From Gemmatimonadetes bacterium T265 (GTDB lineage: Bacteria; Gemmatimonadota; Gemmatimonadetes; Gemmatimonadales; Gemmatimonadaceae): a DNA stretch of 64,000 bases. Of the stretch, positions 17,274 through 25,925 are shown piece by piece; the first letter of the stretch is position 1, and each line of letters opens with the position of its first letter. The notes beneath the pieces are model-generated. The model worked only from the letters and a program-made list of their open reading frames with translations, was not told the DNA's origin and ran no database searches. Both the position numbers and the translations under genes were made by a program. The DNA is taken from positions 620,001 through 684,000 of the forward strand of contig BPUI01000001.1 in NCBI GenBank assembly GCA_019973575.1. Direction: 5' to 3'.

Positions 17274-20200
17274 TTAGAGGCGCCGCCGGGGTGAGACCGC
17301 CGCGGCGAGCTGCGGCTGGCGCGGCGTCGGGCGCGGCCGGAAGAGCAGCGGGCGGTCGTTGTTGCGCGCGACCACGTACGCGTCGCCGCCGCGCGTGCGG
17401 ACGCGCCGGATGTCACGCATCTGCCCGGGGACGAAGAAGCCGCTCTCGCTCGCCCGCATCGGCGTGAAGGGCACGCAGAGGCTGTCCGCCGCGCGACAGC
17501 GCGACGGGTCGCCGCGGAGCACGAGGCCGTGGCTCGCGGCCGCGCGCCCGATGTCGGGCTTGAAGCCGTCGAAGTTGCCGCCGAGCAGCAGGTCGGGGTG
17601 TCCGTCGTGATCGACGTCGGCGGCGAGGAGGCCGTAGACGGGCGCGAGCTGCGCCTCGTCGGGGAGCGGGATCACGGTAAAGTGGAGCTTCCCGTCGGGG
17701 CCGCGCCCGTCGTTGCGCAGGAGCGAGGTCGCGAACGTGTAGACCGTATCCGCGGCCGCCCCCGCCAACTCCGACGGCGGGAACATGTCGGGCGTCGTCG
17801 CCCGCGCGTACGCGTCGTAGGCGAGGAAACGCGTCTTGAACCGCGGGATCGAGCGGATCATCTCGTCGCGCAGCGGCAGCGGCCAGCTCCGGCCGCCGTC
17901 GTAGGTGGAGATGATCTGCTGGGCCGTCCCGCTCCCAATGAAATCTTTGACGTACATCGTCGCCGGCTCGGTCGTGCTGGCCCGCAGGCGCGTGTTGAGG
18001 CCGAGGTTGCCGACGATGAAGTCTGTGCGGCCGTGGCCCGTGAAGTCGCCCGCGATGACCCGGTTCCACCAGCCGTTGCTCTTCGCGAGGCCGGGGACGG
18101 GCAGCTTCTTCAGGCGCCCGCCGCCCTCGTTGTGGAAGACCGTGATCGGCATCCACTCGCCGACCACCACCAGGTCGAGCCGCCCGTCGCCGTCGACGTC
18201 CTTCCACACGGCGTCGGTCACCATGCCCACGTGCGCCAGCTCGGGCGCGAGCCGTTCGGTGACGTCGGTGAAGTGCCCGCGGCCGTCGTTCTGCAGCAGC
18301 ATCGACCGCGGCGCGGCGCCGTAGTGGCCCGGCACCACCCGGCCGCCGACGAAGAGGTCCTGGTCGCCGTCGCCGTCGTAGTCGGCCGCGACCGCGCGCG
18401 AGCCGGCGATGGTCTCGACTGGCAGGCTGCCGCGCGGCGCCTTGCGGAAGTGCCCGCGGCCGTCGTTCAGGTACAGCCGGTCCTGCAGTTCGGGCGCGGA
18501 GTCGGAGAACGCGGTGCCGCCGCTCACGACGTAGAGGTCCGGCTTGCCGTCGCCGTTGGCGTCGAAGAACACCGCGCCCGCGTCCTCACAGGCCGCGTCG
18601 GCGGCGAACGGGTCGGGGGTCCCCGGCGCGGGCGCGGCGGGCACGAAGCGGCCGTCGGCCTGCTGGAGCATGAGCCGCCCGCCCTGCCCCCTGCCGCCGC
18701 CGATGTAGACGTCGTCCAGCCCGTCGCCGTTCACGTCGGCGACGGCCAGCGACGGCTCCTCGGTCGAGAGCAGCTTGGGCACGAGCCGCTCGCGGTCGAA
18801 GTCGACGTAGTCGCTCGCCCGGTGGACGAAGTCGAACGCCGCGGAGTCGGCGACCGGCGAGAGGAGGCCCGCGTCGTGCGGCGGTAGCGGCGCGCGCGCG
18901 GGGGCGACCCGGCCGGGCGCGGCCTGCGCCTGGTGGATCGTGAGGCGCCGGTCGGCCGTTAGGCCCGTCAGCGTGCTGGTGCGCCCGTCCGGCCACTCGA
19001 CGCGAAGGGTGTCCACGGCGGCGTGCGCGCCGAGCCCGAAGGTGAGCACCTGGTCCACGCTCGACTCGAACCCGCGCGTGGGCGCCTCCTCCTGCATGAG
19101 GATCTCGCGGCCGTCGGGGCCGCCGACGCGCAGCGTCACGCGCGCGCCGATGCCGAAGCGGTTCGTCCCCGCGCCGTCGAGCGCGACCTGCAGGAAGTGG
19201 TGGTCCGGGTAGAGCGTGCGCGCGTTGTTGCGGTAGACGAACGCCTCGCCGTTCACGTTGTTGACGACGAGGTCGGGCGCGCCGTCGCCGTCGAGGTCCG
19301 CGTACGCCGCGCCGCTCGAGAAGCTCGGCGTGTCGAGGCCCCACGCGTGCGCCTCGTTGGTGAAGCGCAGCCCCGCCCCGGGGCCCACGCCGGGGGCGCC
19401 GCCTTCCGCGCCGCCCAGGTTGTGGAACGCGTAGTTGGGGATCCGCGTCGAGGGCATCGCGTTGGTGAGCGCCAGGTAGTTGGGCTCGTCGCCGGCGTTC
19501 GGGCGGCTGCCGCTCGCGAGGCTGACCTCGGCCTGCGCGGGCTCCCGCCGCGCCGCCTCGCGGTCGGCGGCCTCGTGCTCGTTGGCGGAGAAGGTGATGT
19601 AGTCCTGCGACGTGACGTCGCGGGCCACGCCGTTGGTCACGAAGATGTCCTTGCGCCCGTCGAGGTCGAGGTCGGCGATGAGCGCGCCCCAGCTCCAGTC
19701 CGTGCGCGCCACGCCCGCCATCCACGCGACGTCGCTGAACGTGCCGTCGCCGTTGTTGTGCTGGAGCATGTTGCGCATGAGCTGGTAGCCGTAGCCGTTG
19801 CGCACCTTGGACTGGTAGACGTCCCACCCGTCGAACGCCGCCATCGTGCGCAGGCGGTGCTCGTCTTCGGGGAGCATGTCGGTGGTGTAGACGTCGGGCC
19901 AACCGTCGTTGTCCAGGTCGGCGACGTCGAGCCCCATCGAGAACTGGCTCATCACCGGCATCGCGCGGTCGCCCACCTCGGCGAAGGTCCCGTCGCCCTT
20001 GTTGACGTAGAGGTAGTCGCGCTCGAAGAAGTCGTTCGAGACGTAGATGTCGGGCCAGCCGTCGCGGTTGACGTCGCCCACCGCGACGCCGAGCCCGAAC
20101 GCGTTCTGCGGGCTGTAGATGCCGGCCTTCTGGGTGACCTCGGTGAAGTGCGGGTGACTCCCGCCGGCACCGCCTCCGCCGTCGTTGTGGTAGAGCTTCG

Positions 20201-20921
20201 CGCCGCTGTACGGGTCGGGGATGTTGCGGGAGTAGAGCATGCCGAACCCCTTCACCGGCTTCGGCGAGTTGTTGATCACGAGCAGGTCGAGCCGGCCGTC
20301 GCGGTCGTAGTCGAAGAAGACGGCCTGCGTCGACCAGCCCTCGTCGGCGGCGCCGTACTCGTGGGCCATCTCCTTGAAGTGTGGCACGCCGTCGCGGTCG
20401 ACGCCCTGGTTGATCCAGAGCTCGTTGGCGCGGCTCGCGGGGTCGCCCGGCCCGGCCTTACAGACGTAGATGTCGAGCTTCCCGTCGCCGTTCACGTCGG
20501 CGAAGGTGACGCCGGTGGTCCACGACCCCGCCTTGGTCTGGAGTCCCGACGCGTCGGTGACGTCGCGGAACTGGAAGTGCCCCTCGTTCAGGTAGAGCCG
20601 CGGGCCGCCCTGGTTGGACGTCAGCAGCATCTCGGGCAGGCCGTCGCCGGTCAGGTCGCCGAGCGCGACGCCGCCGCCGTTGTAGAAGTTGCGGTACGTG
20701 AACACGTTCAGTGCCCGGGTCTCGGTGACCCGGTTCTCGAACCGCACGCCGGTGTAGCTCGACGGGAGCCGCGTGAAGAGCTGGCCGCCCACGGGCGGCG
20801 CCGTGCCGTGGTGGGCCGGTCCGGTGCTGCTACAGGCGGGCGACGCGGCGGCCGCAAACGAAGCGCACACCCAGGCGCAGGCGCGCGCGAGTCGACGCCG
20901 GGACGACGACGCTGAAGACAT
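17274..20921 (-). CDS. Giant FG-GAP/VCBS repeat lipoprotein with ASPIC/UnbV domain (CRTAC1-like)
   Basis: Predicted 1,215-residue lipoprotein (signal peptide, lipobox SPACS near residue 29). Many FG-GAP/VCBS repeats with calcium-binding DxDxDGxxD loops (such as FADVNGDGKLDIYV, VDHDGHPDLLLGG) should fold into two beta-propellers. Between them, at about 590-655, lies the ASPIC/UnbV module (NRFGIGARVTLRVGG and VDTLRVEWPDGRTSTLTGL). Such proteins are common near SusC/SusD genes in Bacteroidota and Gemmatimonadota and are thought to bind surface glycans or proteins. The partner is unknown. The ATG at 20921 begins the signal peptide. It is divergent from the GH20 gene. Confidence 0.88.
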   Translation of the reverse strand: MSSASSSRRRLARACAWVCASFAAAASPACSSTGPAHHGTAPPVGGQLFTRLPSSYTGVRFENRVTETRALNVFTYRNFYNGGGVALGDLTGDGLPEMLLTSNQGGPRLYLNEGHFQFRDVTDASGLQTKAGSWTTGVTFADVNGDGKLDIYVCKAGPGDPASRANELWINQGVDRDGVPHFKEMAHEYGAADEGWSTQAVFFDYDRDGRLDLLVINNSPKPVKGFGMLYSRNIPDPYSGAKLYHNDGGGGAGGSHPHFTEVTQKAGIYSPQNAFGLGVAVGDVNRDGWPDIYVSNDFFERDYLYVNKGDGTFAEVGDRAMPVMSQFSMGLDVADLDNDGWPDVYTTDMLPEDEHRLRTMAAFDGWDVYQSKVRNGYGYQLMRNMLQHNNGDGTFSDVAWMAGVARTDWSWGALIADLDLDGRKDIFVTNGVARDVTSQDYITFSANEHEAADREAARREPAQAEVSLASGSRPNAGDEPNYLALTNAMPSTRIPNYAFHNLGGAEGGAPGVGPGAGLRFTNEAHAWGLDTPSFSSGAAYADLDGDGAPDLVVNNVNGEAFVYRNNARTLYPDHHFLQVALDGAGTNRFGIGARVTLRVGGPDGREILMQEEAPTRGFESSVDQVLTFGLGAHAAVDTLRVEWPDGRTSTLTGLTADRRLTIHQAQAAPGRVAPARAPLPPHDAGLLSPVADSAAFDFVHRASDYVDFDRERLVPKLLSTEEPSLAVADVNGDGLDDVYIGGGRGQGGRLMLQQADGRFVPAAPAPGTPDPFAADAACEDAGAVFFDANGDGKPDLYVVSGGTAFSDSAPELQDRLYLNDGRGHFRKAPRGSLPVETIAGSRAVAADYDGDGDQDLFVGGRVVPGHYGAAPRSMLLQNDGRGHFTDVTERLAPELAHVGMVTDAVWKDVDGDGRLDLVVVGEWMPITVFHNEGGGRLKKLPVPGLAKSNGWWNRVIAGDFTGHGRTDFIVGNLGLNTRLRASTTEPATMYVKDFIGSGTAQQIISTYDGGRSWPLPLRDEMIRSIPRFKTRFLAYDAYARATTPDMFPPSELAGAAADTVYTFATSLLRNDGRGPDGKLHFTVIPLPDEAQLAPVYGLLAADVDHDGHPDLLLGGNFDGFKPDIGRAAASHGLVLRGDPSRCRAADSLCVPFTPMRASESGFFVPGQMRDIRRVRTRGGDAYVVARNNDRPLLFRPRPTPRQPQLAAAVSPRRRL

Positions 20922-21034
20922 CAACTGCTCGGGCGAAGAAACGACGGGGAAGATGGCGGGCGCGCGGGCGGCCAAGCGCCGTCGCGTGCTCGACGGTGGG
21001 ACCCGTGGAAGATGACCCCGGCGCAGGACGGCGC

Positions 21035-21073
21035 AACGTGCCCGGGCAACCTGCCCGGGCAACGTGCCGGGCG
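21035..21073. repeat. Three tandem 13-bp repeats between divergent genes
   Basis: Units AACGTGCCCGGGC (21035-21047), AACCTGCCCGGGC (21048-21060) and a third copy lacking one C (21061-21073). The first two units contain the palindrome GCCCGGGC. They sit between the FG-GAP gene (starting at 20921, minus) and the GH20 gene (starting at 21150, plus), a position suited to a shared operator. Confidence 0.55.
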
Positions 21074-21149
21074 CCTTCCCGCGCGGGCGTACCCGCGGCA
21101 GCTTAGGACTTCCTTACGTCGGACGAACGATCCCTTCAGCGCTGCCCGC

Positions 21150-22811
21150 ATGGCCCCAACCCTTCGCTCGGCGGCGCCCCTCGCCGCCGTCCTGCTCGCG
21201 TCCGTGGTCGCCGCGTGCCGCCCCGCGCCCGCGCCGCAGGTGGCGCCCGCCCCGACGTCCAACACCGAGTCGCGGCAGACGCAGCCCCTGGCGACGCTCG
21301 GCGCGCACCGCGTGATCCCTGCGCCCGCGTCGGTCGCTCCCGGCGCCGGCGCGCCGTTCACGCTCACCGCGACCACGGGGATCGTCGTCCCCGCGGGGGA
21401 CACGGCGGCGGCGCGCGTCGGCCAGATGCTCGCCGCGCTCCTCCGCCCGGCGACGGGGTTCCGGTTCCCCGTCGCGCCCGCGGGCGGCGCGGCGCCGCCG
21501 GGGGCGATCGCGCTCCGCATGGACGGCACGGCCGATTTAGGAGCGGAAGGATACGAACTCACCGTCACCCCCGATTCCGTGCGCCTTACGGCCGCGCGCC
21601 CGGCGGGGCTGTTCCGCGGCGTGCAGACGCTGCGGCAGCTCCTGCCCGCGGGGATCGAGGCGCAGCAGAGCGCCGCGCGCGCCGCGAGCGCGTGGACCGT
21701 GCCGCCGGGGCGGATCGTCGACCGGCCGCGCTTCGCCTGGCGGGGCGGGATGCTCGACGTCGCGCGCCACTTCTTCACCGTCGACGAGGTGAAGCAGTAC
21801 GTCGACCTGCTCGCGCTCTACAAGTTCAACACGCTGCACCTGCACCTGAGCGACGACCAGGGCTGGCGCATCCAGATCGACTCGCGGCCGAAGCTGACGG
21901 CGATCGGCGGGTCGACCGAGGTCGGGGGCGGGCCGGGCGGCTTCTACACCAAGGCCGACTACGCCGAGATCGTGCGCTACGCGGGGGACCGCTTCCTCAC
22001 GGTCGTGCCGGAGCTCGACATGCCCGCGCACACGCAGGCGGCGAGCGCGTCGTACCCCGAGCTCGGCTGCGGCCGTCCCGCGCCCGACGCGGCGACGGCC
22101 GGCTTCGACGTGCCGGCGCCGGGGCTCTACACGGGGATCCACGTCGGCTTCAGCGCGCTCTGCTCCGACAAGGAGACCACCTACAAGTTCGTCGACGACG
22201 TGGTGGGCGAGCTCGCGGCGATGACGCCCGGCCCGTACCTGCACCTGGGCGGCGACGAGGTCGCGGTGCTCTCGCGCGCGCAGTACGCGGCGTTCGTGGA
22301 GCGGGCGCAGGAGATCGTCGCGCGGCACGGCAAGACGATGGTCGGCTGGGACGAGATCGGGCGGGCGAAACTGCGCCCCGGGACGATCGCGCAGCTGTGG
22401 CGCGCCGACACCGCGATGCTCGCCGCGCGCCAGGGCGCGAAGCTGGTCCTGTCGCCGGCCACGAACGCCTACCTCGACATGCAGTACACGCCGGCCACCG
22501 AGCTCGGTCTGCACTGGGCCGCCTACGTCGAGCTGCGCACGGCGTACGACTGGGACCCGGTGACGCGCTACCCGGGCGTGCGCGAGGGCGACGTGTTAGG
22601 CGTCGAGGCGCCGCTCTGGACGGAGACGGTGCAGAACATCACGGCCGCGGAGTACCTGCTGCTGCCGCGCCTGCCCGCGCTGGCCGAGGTCGGGTGGGCG
22701 GCGGCGGGGGCGAAGGACTGGGAGGGGTTCCGCGCGCGCGTCGCGGCGCACGCGCCGCGCTGGCGGTACCTCGGGATCAACTACTACCCCTCGCCGCAGG
22801 TGGCGTGGTAG
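21150..22811 (+). CDS. Glycoside hydrolase family 20 beta-N-acetylhexosaminidase (lipoprotein)
   Basis: Predicted 553-residue enzyme. A signal peptide with lipobox VVAAC (Cys near residue 24) is followed by a GH20b-like N-terminal domain. The TIM barrel starts FAWRGGMLDVARHFF and carries LHLHLSDDQGWRI (about 229-241) and the catalytic LHLGGDEV (about residue 363-370), where the Asp-Glu pair supports substrate-assisted cleavage. It should release terminal GlcNAc/GalNAc from chitooligosaccharides or glycoconjugates at the cell envelope. With susCD and the ASPIC protein nearby, it suggests uptake of amino-sugar glycans. Confidence 0.93.
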   Translation: MAPTLRSAAPLAAVLLASVVAACRPAPAPQVAPAPTSNTESRQTQPLATLGAHRVIPAPASVAPGAGAPFTLTATTGIVVPAGDTAAARVGQMLAALLRPATGFRFPVAPAGGAAPPGAIALRMDGTADLGAEGYELTVTPDSVRLTAARPAGLFRGVQTLRQLLPAGIEAQQSAARAASAWTVPPGRIVDRPRFAWRGGMLDVARHFFTVDEVKQYVDLLALYKFNTLHLHLSDDQGWRIQIDSRPKLTAIGGSTEVGGGPGGFYTKADYAEIVRYAGDRFLTVVPELDMPAHTQAASASYPELGCGRPAPDAATAGFDVPAPGLYTGIHVGFSALCSDKETTYKFVDDVVGELAAMTPGPYLHLGGDEVAVLSRAQYAAFVERAQEIVARHGKTMVGWDEIGRAKLRPGTIAQLWRADTAMLAARQGAKLVLSPATNAYLDMQYTPATELGLHWAAYVELRTAYDWDPVTRYPGVREGDVLGVEAPLWTETVQNITAAEYLLLPRLPALAEVGWAAAGAKDWEGFRARVAAHAPRWRYLGINYYPSPQVAW

Positions 22812-22857
22812 CCGGCGCCGCGGCGCGGGCGCCCGCGCCGCCGGGGGTCCGTTAGAC

Positions 22858-23691
22858 GTGCGCGTCGCGGGGCTGTGGGTCTACCCGGTCAAGTCGCTCG
22901 GCGCGGTGGCCGTGCCGGAGGCGCGCGTCGGCGCCCGCGGGCTCGACGGCGACCGGCGTTGGATGTTCGTCGACGCGGGGGGCCGCTTCCTCACGCAGCG
23001 CGAGCACGCCGTGCTGGCGTTGGGCCGCGCGTCGCCGGAGGGCGGCGGCGCGCTGACGCTCGCCGCGCCCGGGCTGCCGCCGCTCCGCGTCGCGCCGCCC
23101 GCCGCGGACGCGCCGCGCGTGCGCGTGACGGTGTTCGGCGACGTGGTCGACGCCGCGCCCGCCGCGCCCGAGGCGCACGCGTGGGCGACCGCGTGGCTCG
23201 GCGCGCCGACGCGACTCGTCTACATGCCCGACGACGTGCGCCGCCCGGTCGACCCGCGCTACGCCGGGCCGGGCGACCACACGACGTTCACCGACGGGTT
23301 CCCCGTGCTCGTCGCGTCGCAGACCTCGCTCGACGACCTCAACGCGCGGCTCGCGGCCGCGGGCGCGGCCCCGGTCGGGATCGAGCGCTTCCGGCCCAAC
23401 GTGCTCCTCGCCGCGGACGCGGGCGAGGCGCTCGCGCCGTACGCGGAGGACGACTGGCGCGCGCTGCGGCTCGGCGGCGGGGCGGACGCCGTGGGGCTCG
23501 CCGTCGTGAAGCCGTGCGCGCGCTGCGTCGTGACGACGATCGACCAGGCGAGTGCGGCGCGCGGGAAGGAGCCGCTGCGCACGCTGGCCGGGTACCGGCG
23601 GCGGGGGAGCAAGGTGCTGTTCGCGCAGAACGCGGTCGTGCGCGCGCCAGGCGTCGTGCGGGTCGGGGACCCGGCCGCGGCGCGCTGTTAG
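22858..23691 (+). CDS. MOSC domain-containing protein (YcbX/mARC-like)
   Basis: Predicted 277-residue protein. It has an N-terminal MOSC beta-barrel (VAGLWVYPVKSLGAVAVPEARV onward, shown in part) and a C-terminal MOSC domain. Near residue 218-222 the motif PCARCVVTTID contains the cysteine that ligates molybdenum in mARC/YcbX enzymes, so reduction of N-hydroxylated compounds is likely. Start is GTG 22858. The stop codon TAG lies inside a GTTAGGC motif (23687). The gene is followed by a gene-free, repeat-rich stretch. Confidence 0.85.
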   Translation: MRVAGLWVYPVKSLGAVAVPEARVGARGLDGDRRWMFVDAGGRFLTQREHAVLALGRASPEGGGALTLAAPGLPPLRVAPPAADAPRVRVTVFGDVVDAAPAAPEAHAWATAWLGAPTRLVYMPDDVRRPVDPRYAGPGDHTTFTDGFPVLVASQTSLDDLNARLAAAGAAPVGIERFRPNVLLAADAGEALAPYAEDDWRALRLGGGADAVGLAVVKPCARCVVTTIDQASAARGKEPLRTLAGYRRRGSKVLFAQNAVVRAPGVVRVGDPAAARC

Positions 23692-23712
23692 GCGTGTTGT
23701 GAGGCGCGCCGC

Positions 23713-23784
23713 GCCTCAGCGCCGGCCGGGCGCGCGCCTAACCGCGCGCGTACCGCGATTCCCGCCTGCGGCCGGCGCTGAGGC
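23713..23784. repeat. 16-bp inverted repeat downstream of the MOSC gene
   Basis: Perfect arms GCCTCAGCGCCGGCCG (23713-23728) and complement (23769-23784) enclose 40 bases that hold another GTTAGGC motif in inverse orientation. It starts about 20 bases after the MOSC stop and may act as a terminator, though it lacks a T run. Confidence 0.5.
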
Positions 23785-23880
23785 CGGGTAAGACGGCCCC
23801 CCGCTTCCGCGGAGGGGGGACGGTGCTATCCCGTCGTCTCCCCCGCGCACGCGGGGGGCCACCTCGGCCCAACGCGAGTG

Positions 23881-24104
23881 CGAACCGCGCGAGTGGCGCG
23901 CGGTTCGAGAGCGGCTGTTGGTCCGGCGCGGTTGGGGAGCTGCGGTTGGTGAAGCGCTGTTGAACTGGCGGGGCGCGCGGGCCGGCAACCGGCGCCCCGG
24001 GGCCGTTATCGTACAGCGCCGATCCAACCGCGCGCGATCAACAGCCGCTCTCCAACCGCGCCCGTTCAACAGCCGCGCCCAAACCGCGCTGCACCACCGC
24101 GGTT
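23881..24104. repeat. Cluster of inverted and 28-bp tandem repeats, gene-free
   Basis: The region 23692-24158 holds no gene I can support. Within it, an 11-bp hairpin with a 5-base loop (23881-23907) is followed by GCGGCTGTTG (23911-23920) and related GCGGTTGG elements. On the opposite strand two adjacent 28-bp units (24049-24076 and 24021-24048, about 24 of 28 identical), each containing GCGGCTGTTG and GCGCGGTTGG, are preceded by a decayed third copy (24077-24104). The two sets face each other around a GC-rich centre (about 23966-24000). The whole could fold into one long structure between two gene 3' ends. Confidence 0.6.
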
Positions 24105-24158
24105 CGCGTTGGGGTCCACCGCCGCACGACGCAGTGCCCGACCCAAGCGCGAACGGCG

Positions 24159-25715
24159 CTAGCCCTGCACGTCCAGCCGCTGGGCCAGCCGCCCGATCGC
24201 CTCGGGCCCGCTCGCCCAGCGCGCGATCTCGGGCGCGGCGGCGGCGAGCGCCTCGGCGGAGAAGAAGCCGCAGCGGCGGTGCAGGTCGAGCGCCTGGAGC
24301 GCGGGGCGGCGCAGCTCGCGGCGCACCTTGGGCAGGCGCTCCTCGGGCACGACGACGTAGAGCGGCACGGCGAGGTTGGGGGCGAGCGCCGCGAGGTCGG
24401 CCATGCGCAGCAGCCCGCCGTGTACCGACGTCGTGCACTCGACCTCGAACGCGGCCGCCACCTGCGACGCGCCGCGCAGCCAGACGACGTCGACCAACTC
24501 GACGAGGCGCTGCGAGTCGGCGTCGATGCCTAACGGCGGCAGGCGGTCGGCGGAGAGCGCGCCGAGCCGCTCGCCGCGCCACGCGCGGTGGTGGTCGTTG
24601 GCGGCGACCCAGACGCGGCAGCCGAGCCGGCGGCCGAGCCGCGCGAGCAACCACTGGACGTGCGTGTGGCCGAGCGCGTCGGCCGCGTCCGCGGGCTCGG
24701 CGGGCAGGTCGCACGCGGGCGCGTCGGGCGCCGGCGCCGGCCCGGGCTCGGCGACCCGCGCGCGGGACGTCGGCGCGGTCGCCCCGTACTGGGGCATCGC
24801 GTGCCGGGCCGCGCCGTATCGGGCCGCCCCGTACCTCGTCGCTCCGTGCCCCGCCGGCCCGTCGTTGGCGCGGTCCTCGCGCGCGTCGTACTCGTCCGCG
24901 CTCGGGTCGGTCGCGTCGTCGGCCGGCACGCCCCGCGCGGGCTCGGCGTCGGCGAAGACCCGCGCCGGGTCGCGCCGCTGCTGCCACCAGCAGAGGTGTT
25001 CCAGCGCCCACGGGTGCAGGCCTAACGCGGCGGCGAGGGCGAGCGCGGCGGCGCGGAACGCCACGTAGTCGGCCACCGGGTCGCCCGTGGGCACGAACAC
25101 CCCCTCCTCGGCGGCGAGCGTCTGGCGCGTCGACGGCTGGAAGCTCGGCCAGCGCGCGGGGTCCTGCGCGTGCCACCACGCGCTCACGAACGCCGTCGCG
25201 AGCGCGGGCTGCGCGGCCGGGCCGGCGGCGCGCACGTACGCCGCGAAGGCCGCGAGCTGCGCGCCCGCGGCGACCACGGTCGGCGGCACGCGGAGCGCTG
25301 CCCGCAGGGCCGAGTCGAGCGTGGCGGCGAGCGGCGTCTCGCGCACGTGCTTGGCGAGCCGGTTGAGGAACATCGCGCCGGCGACGCCGCGCAGGCCGAA
25401 GGTGTCCCAGCGCGTGCGCGTCTCGCGGTCGAACGCCGCGCGCAGCGCCGCGGCGTCGAGCTGGCCGGCGAGGAACGCGCCCGCGAGGTCGGCGAGCTCG
25501 GGGCGGGCGCGCGACCGCCCGGCCTCCCAGGTCTGCCACTCGGTCTGCGCGGCGGGGTCGGCCGCCCACTCGTCGCGCAGCAGGCGCCAGCTTTCGATCT
25601 GGAGCGCGGTGAGCGTCGGCCCGCTGGTCGGGGACGCGTCGTCGGGCGCCGCGTCCCCGACCGGCGGGTCGACGCGCCGCACGAACGCCCGATACGTCTC
25701 GCCCGACCAGACCAT
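24159..25715 (-). CDS. Orphan protein with restriction-endonuclease-like C-terminal domain
   Basis: Predicted 518-residue cytoplasmic protein. The N-terminal half has FDRETRTRWDTFGLRGVAGA and MFLNRLAKHV (about 90-122), a segment I associate with N-termini of McrB-like ATPases and related restriction proteins. A low-complexity linker follows (about 285-312, YGAAR repeats). The C-terminal domain has VDVVWLRG and, 15-20 residues on, AAFEVECTTSVHGGLLRMADL (about 405-435). This is the D...ExE arrangement of a family of PD-(D/E)XK-like proteins that ends with PLYVVVPEERLPKVRRELRRP. No ATPase or methylase is adjacent. Function is inferred from motifs only; it could be a DNA-damage or defence nuclease. 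Confidence 0.6.
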   Translation of the reverse strand: MVWSGETYRAFVRRVDPPVGDAAPDDASPTSGPTLTALQIESWRLLRDEWAADPAAQTEWQTWEAGRSRARPELADLAGAFLAGQLDAAALRAAFDRETRTRWDTFGLRGVAGAMFLNRLAKHVRETPLAATLDSALRAALRVPPTVVAAGAQLAAFAAYVRAAGPAAQPALATAFVSAWWHAQDPARWPSFQPSTRQTLAAEEGVFVPTGDPVADYVAFRAAALALAAALGLHPWALEHLCWWQQRRDPARVFADAEPARGVPADDATDPSADEYDAREDRANDGPAGHGATRYGAARYGAARHAMPQYGATAPTSRARVAEPGPAPAPDAPACDLPAEPADAADALGHTHVQWLLARLGRRLGCRVWVAANDHHRAWRGERLGALSADRLPPLGIDADSQRLVELVDVVWLRGASQVAAAFEVECTTSVHGGLLRMADLAALAPNLAVPLYVVVPEERLPKVRRELRRPALQALDLHRRCGFFSAEALAAAAPEIARWASGPEAIGRLAQRLDVQG

Positions 25716-25882
25716 CGCCGCTCCTCACCGTCCGCGCACGCCGGACGCGCCGGGGCCGAGCGAGGACGGCGCGCCGCTGGGGCGCGCCGTCGCGATCTTC
25801 TCGGCCTGCTACAAACTGCTCCGCGTCCCAAGGTAGCTCGGCGCGTCGAACGGAGGGAGAGCGACGGCCGGCCGGGTCGTTC

Positions 25883-25896
25883 GATACTTGTCTAAA
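25883..25896 (+). promoter_or_regulatory. Putative ArsR operator, copy 1
   Basis: The 14-mer GATACTTGTCTAAA lies 29 bases upstream of the arsR-type start. The same 14-mer with one change occurs upstream of the ene-reductase (26266-26279), at a similar distance from its start. It overlaps a TCTAAA sequence that could be the -10 element. Confidence 0.6.
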
Positions 25897-25925
25897 GAAC
25901 GGTGCCTCCCTACACTGCAGGTCAT

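Noticed and set aside
23881-24104. CRISPR array
   Set aside because: The 28-bp units are adjacent with no spacers, degenerate, and no cas genes are near.
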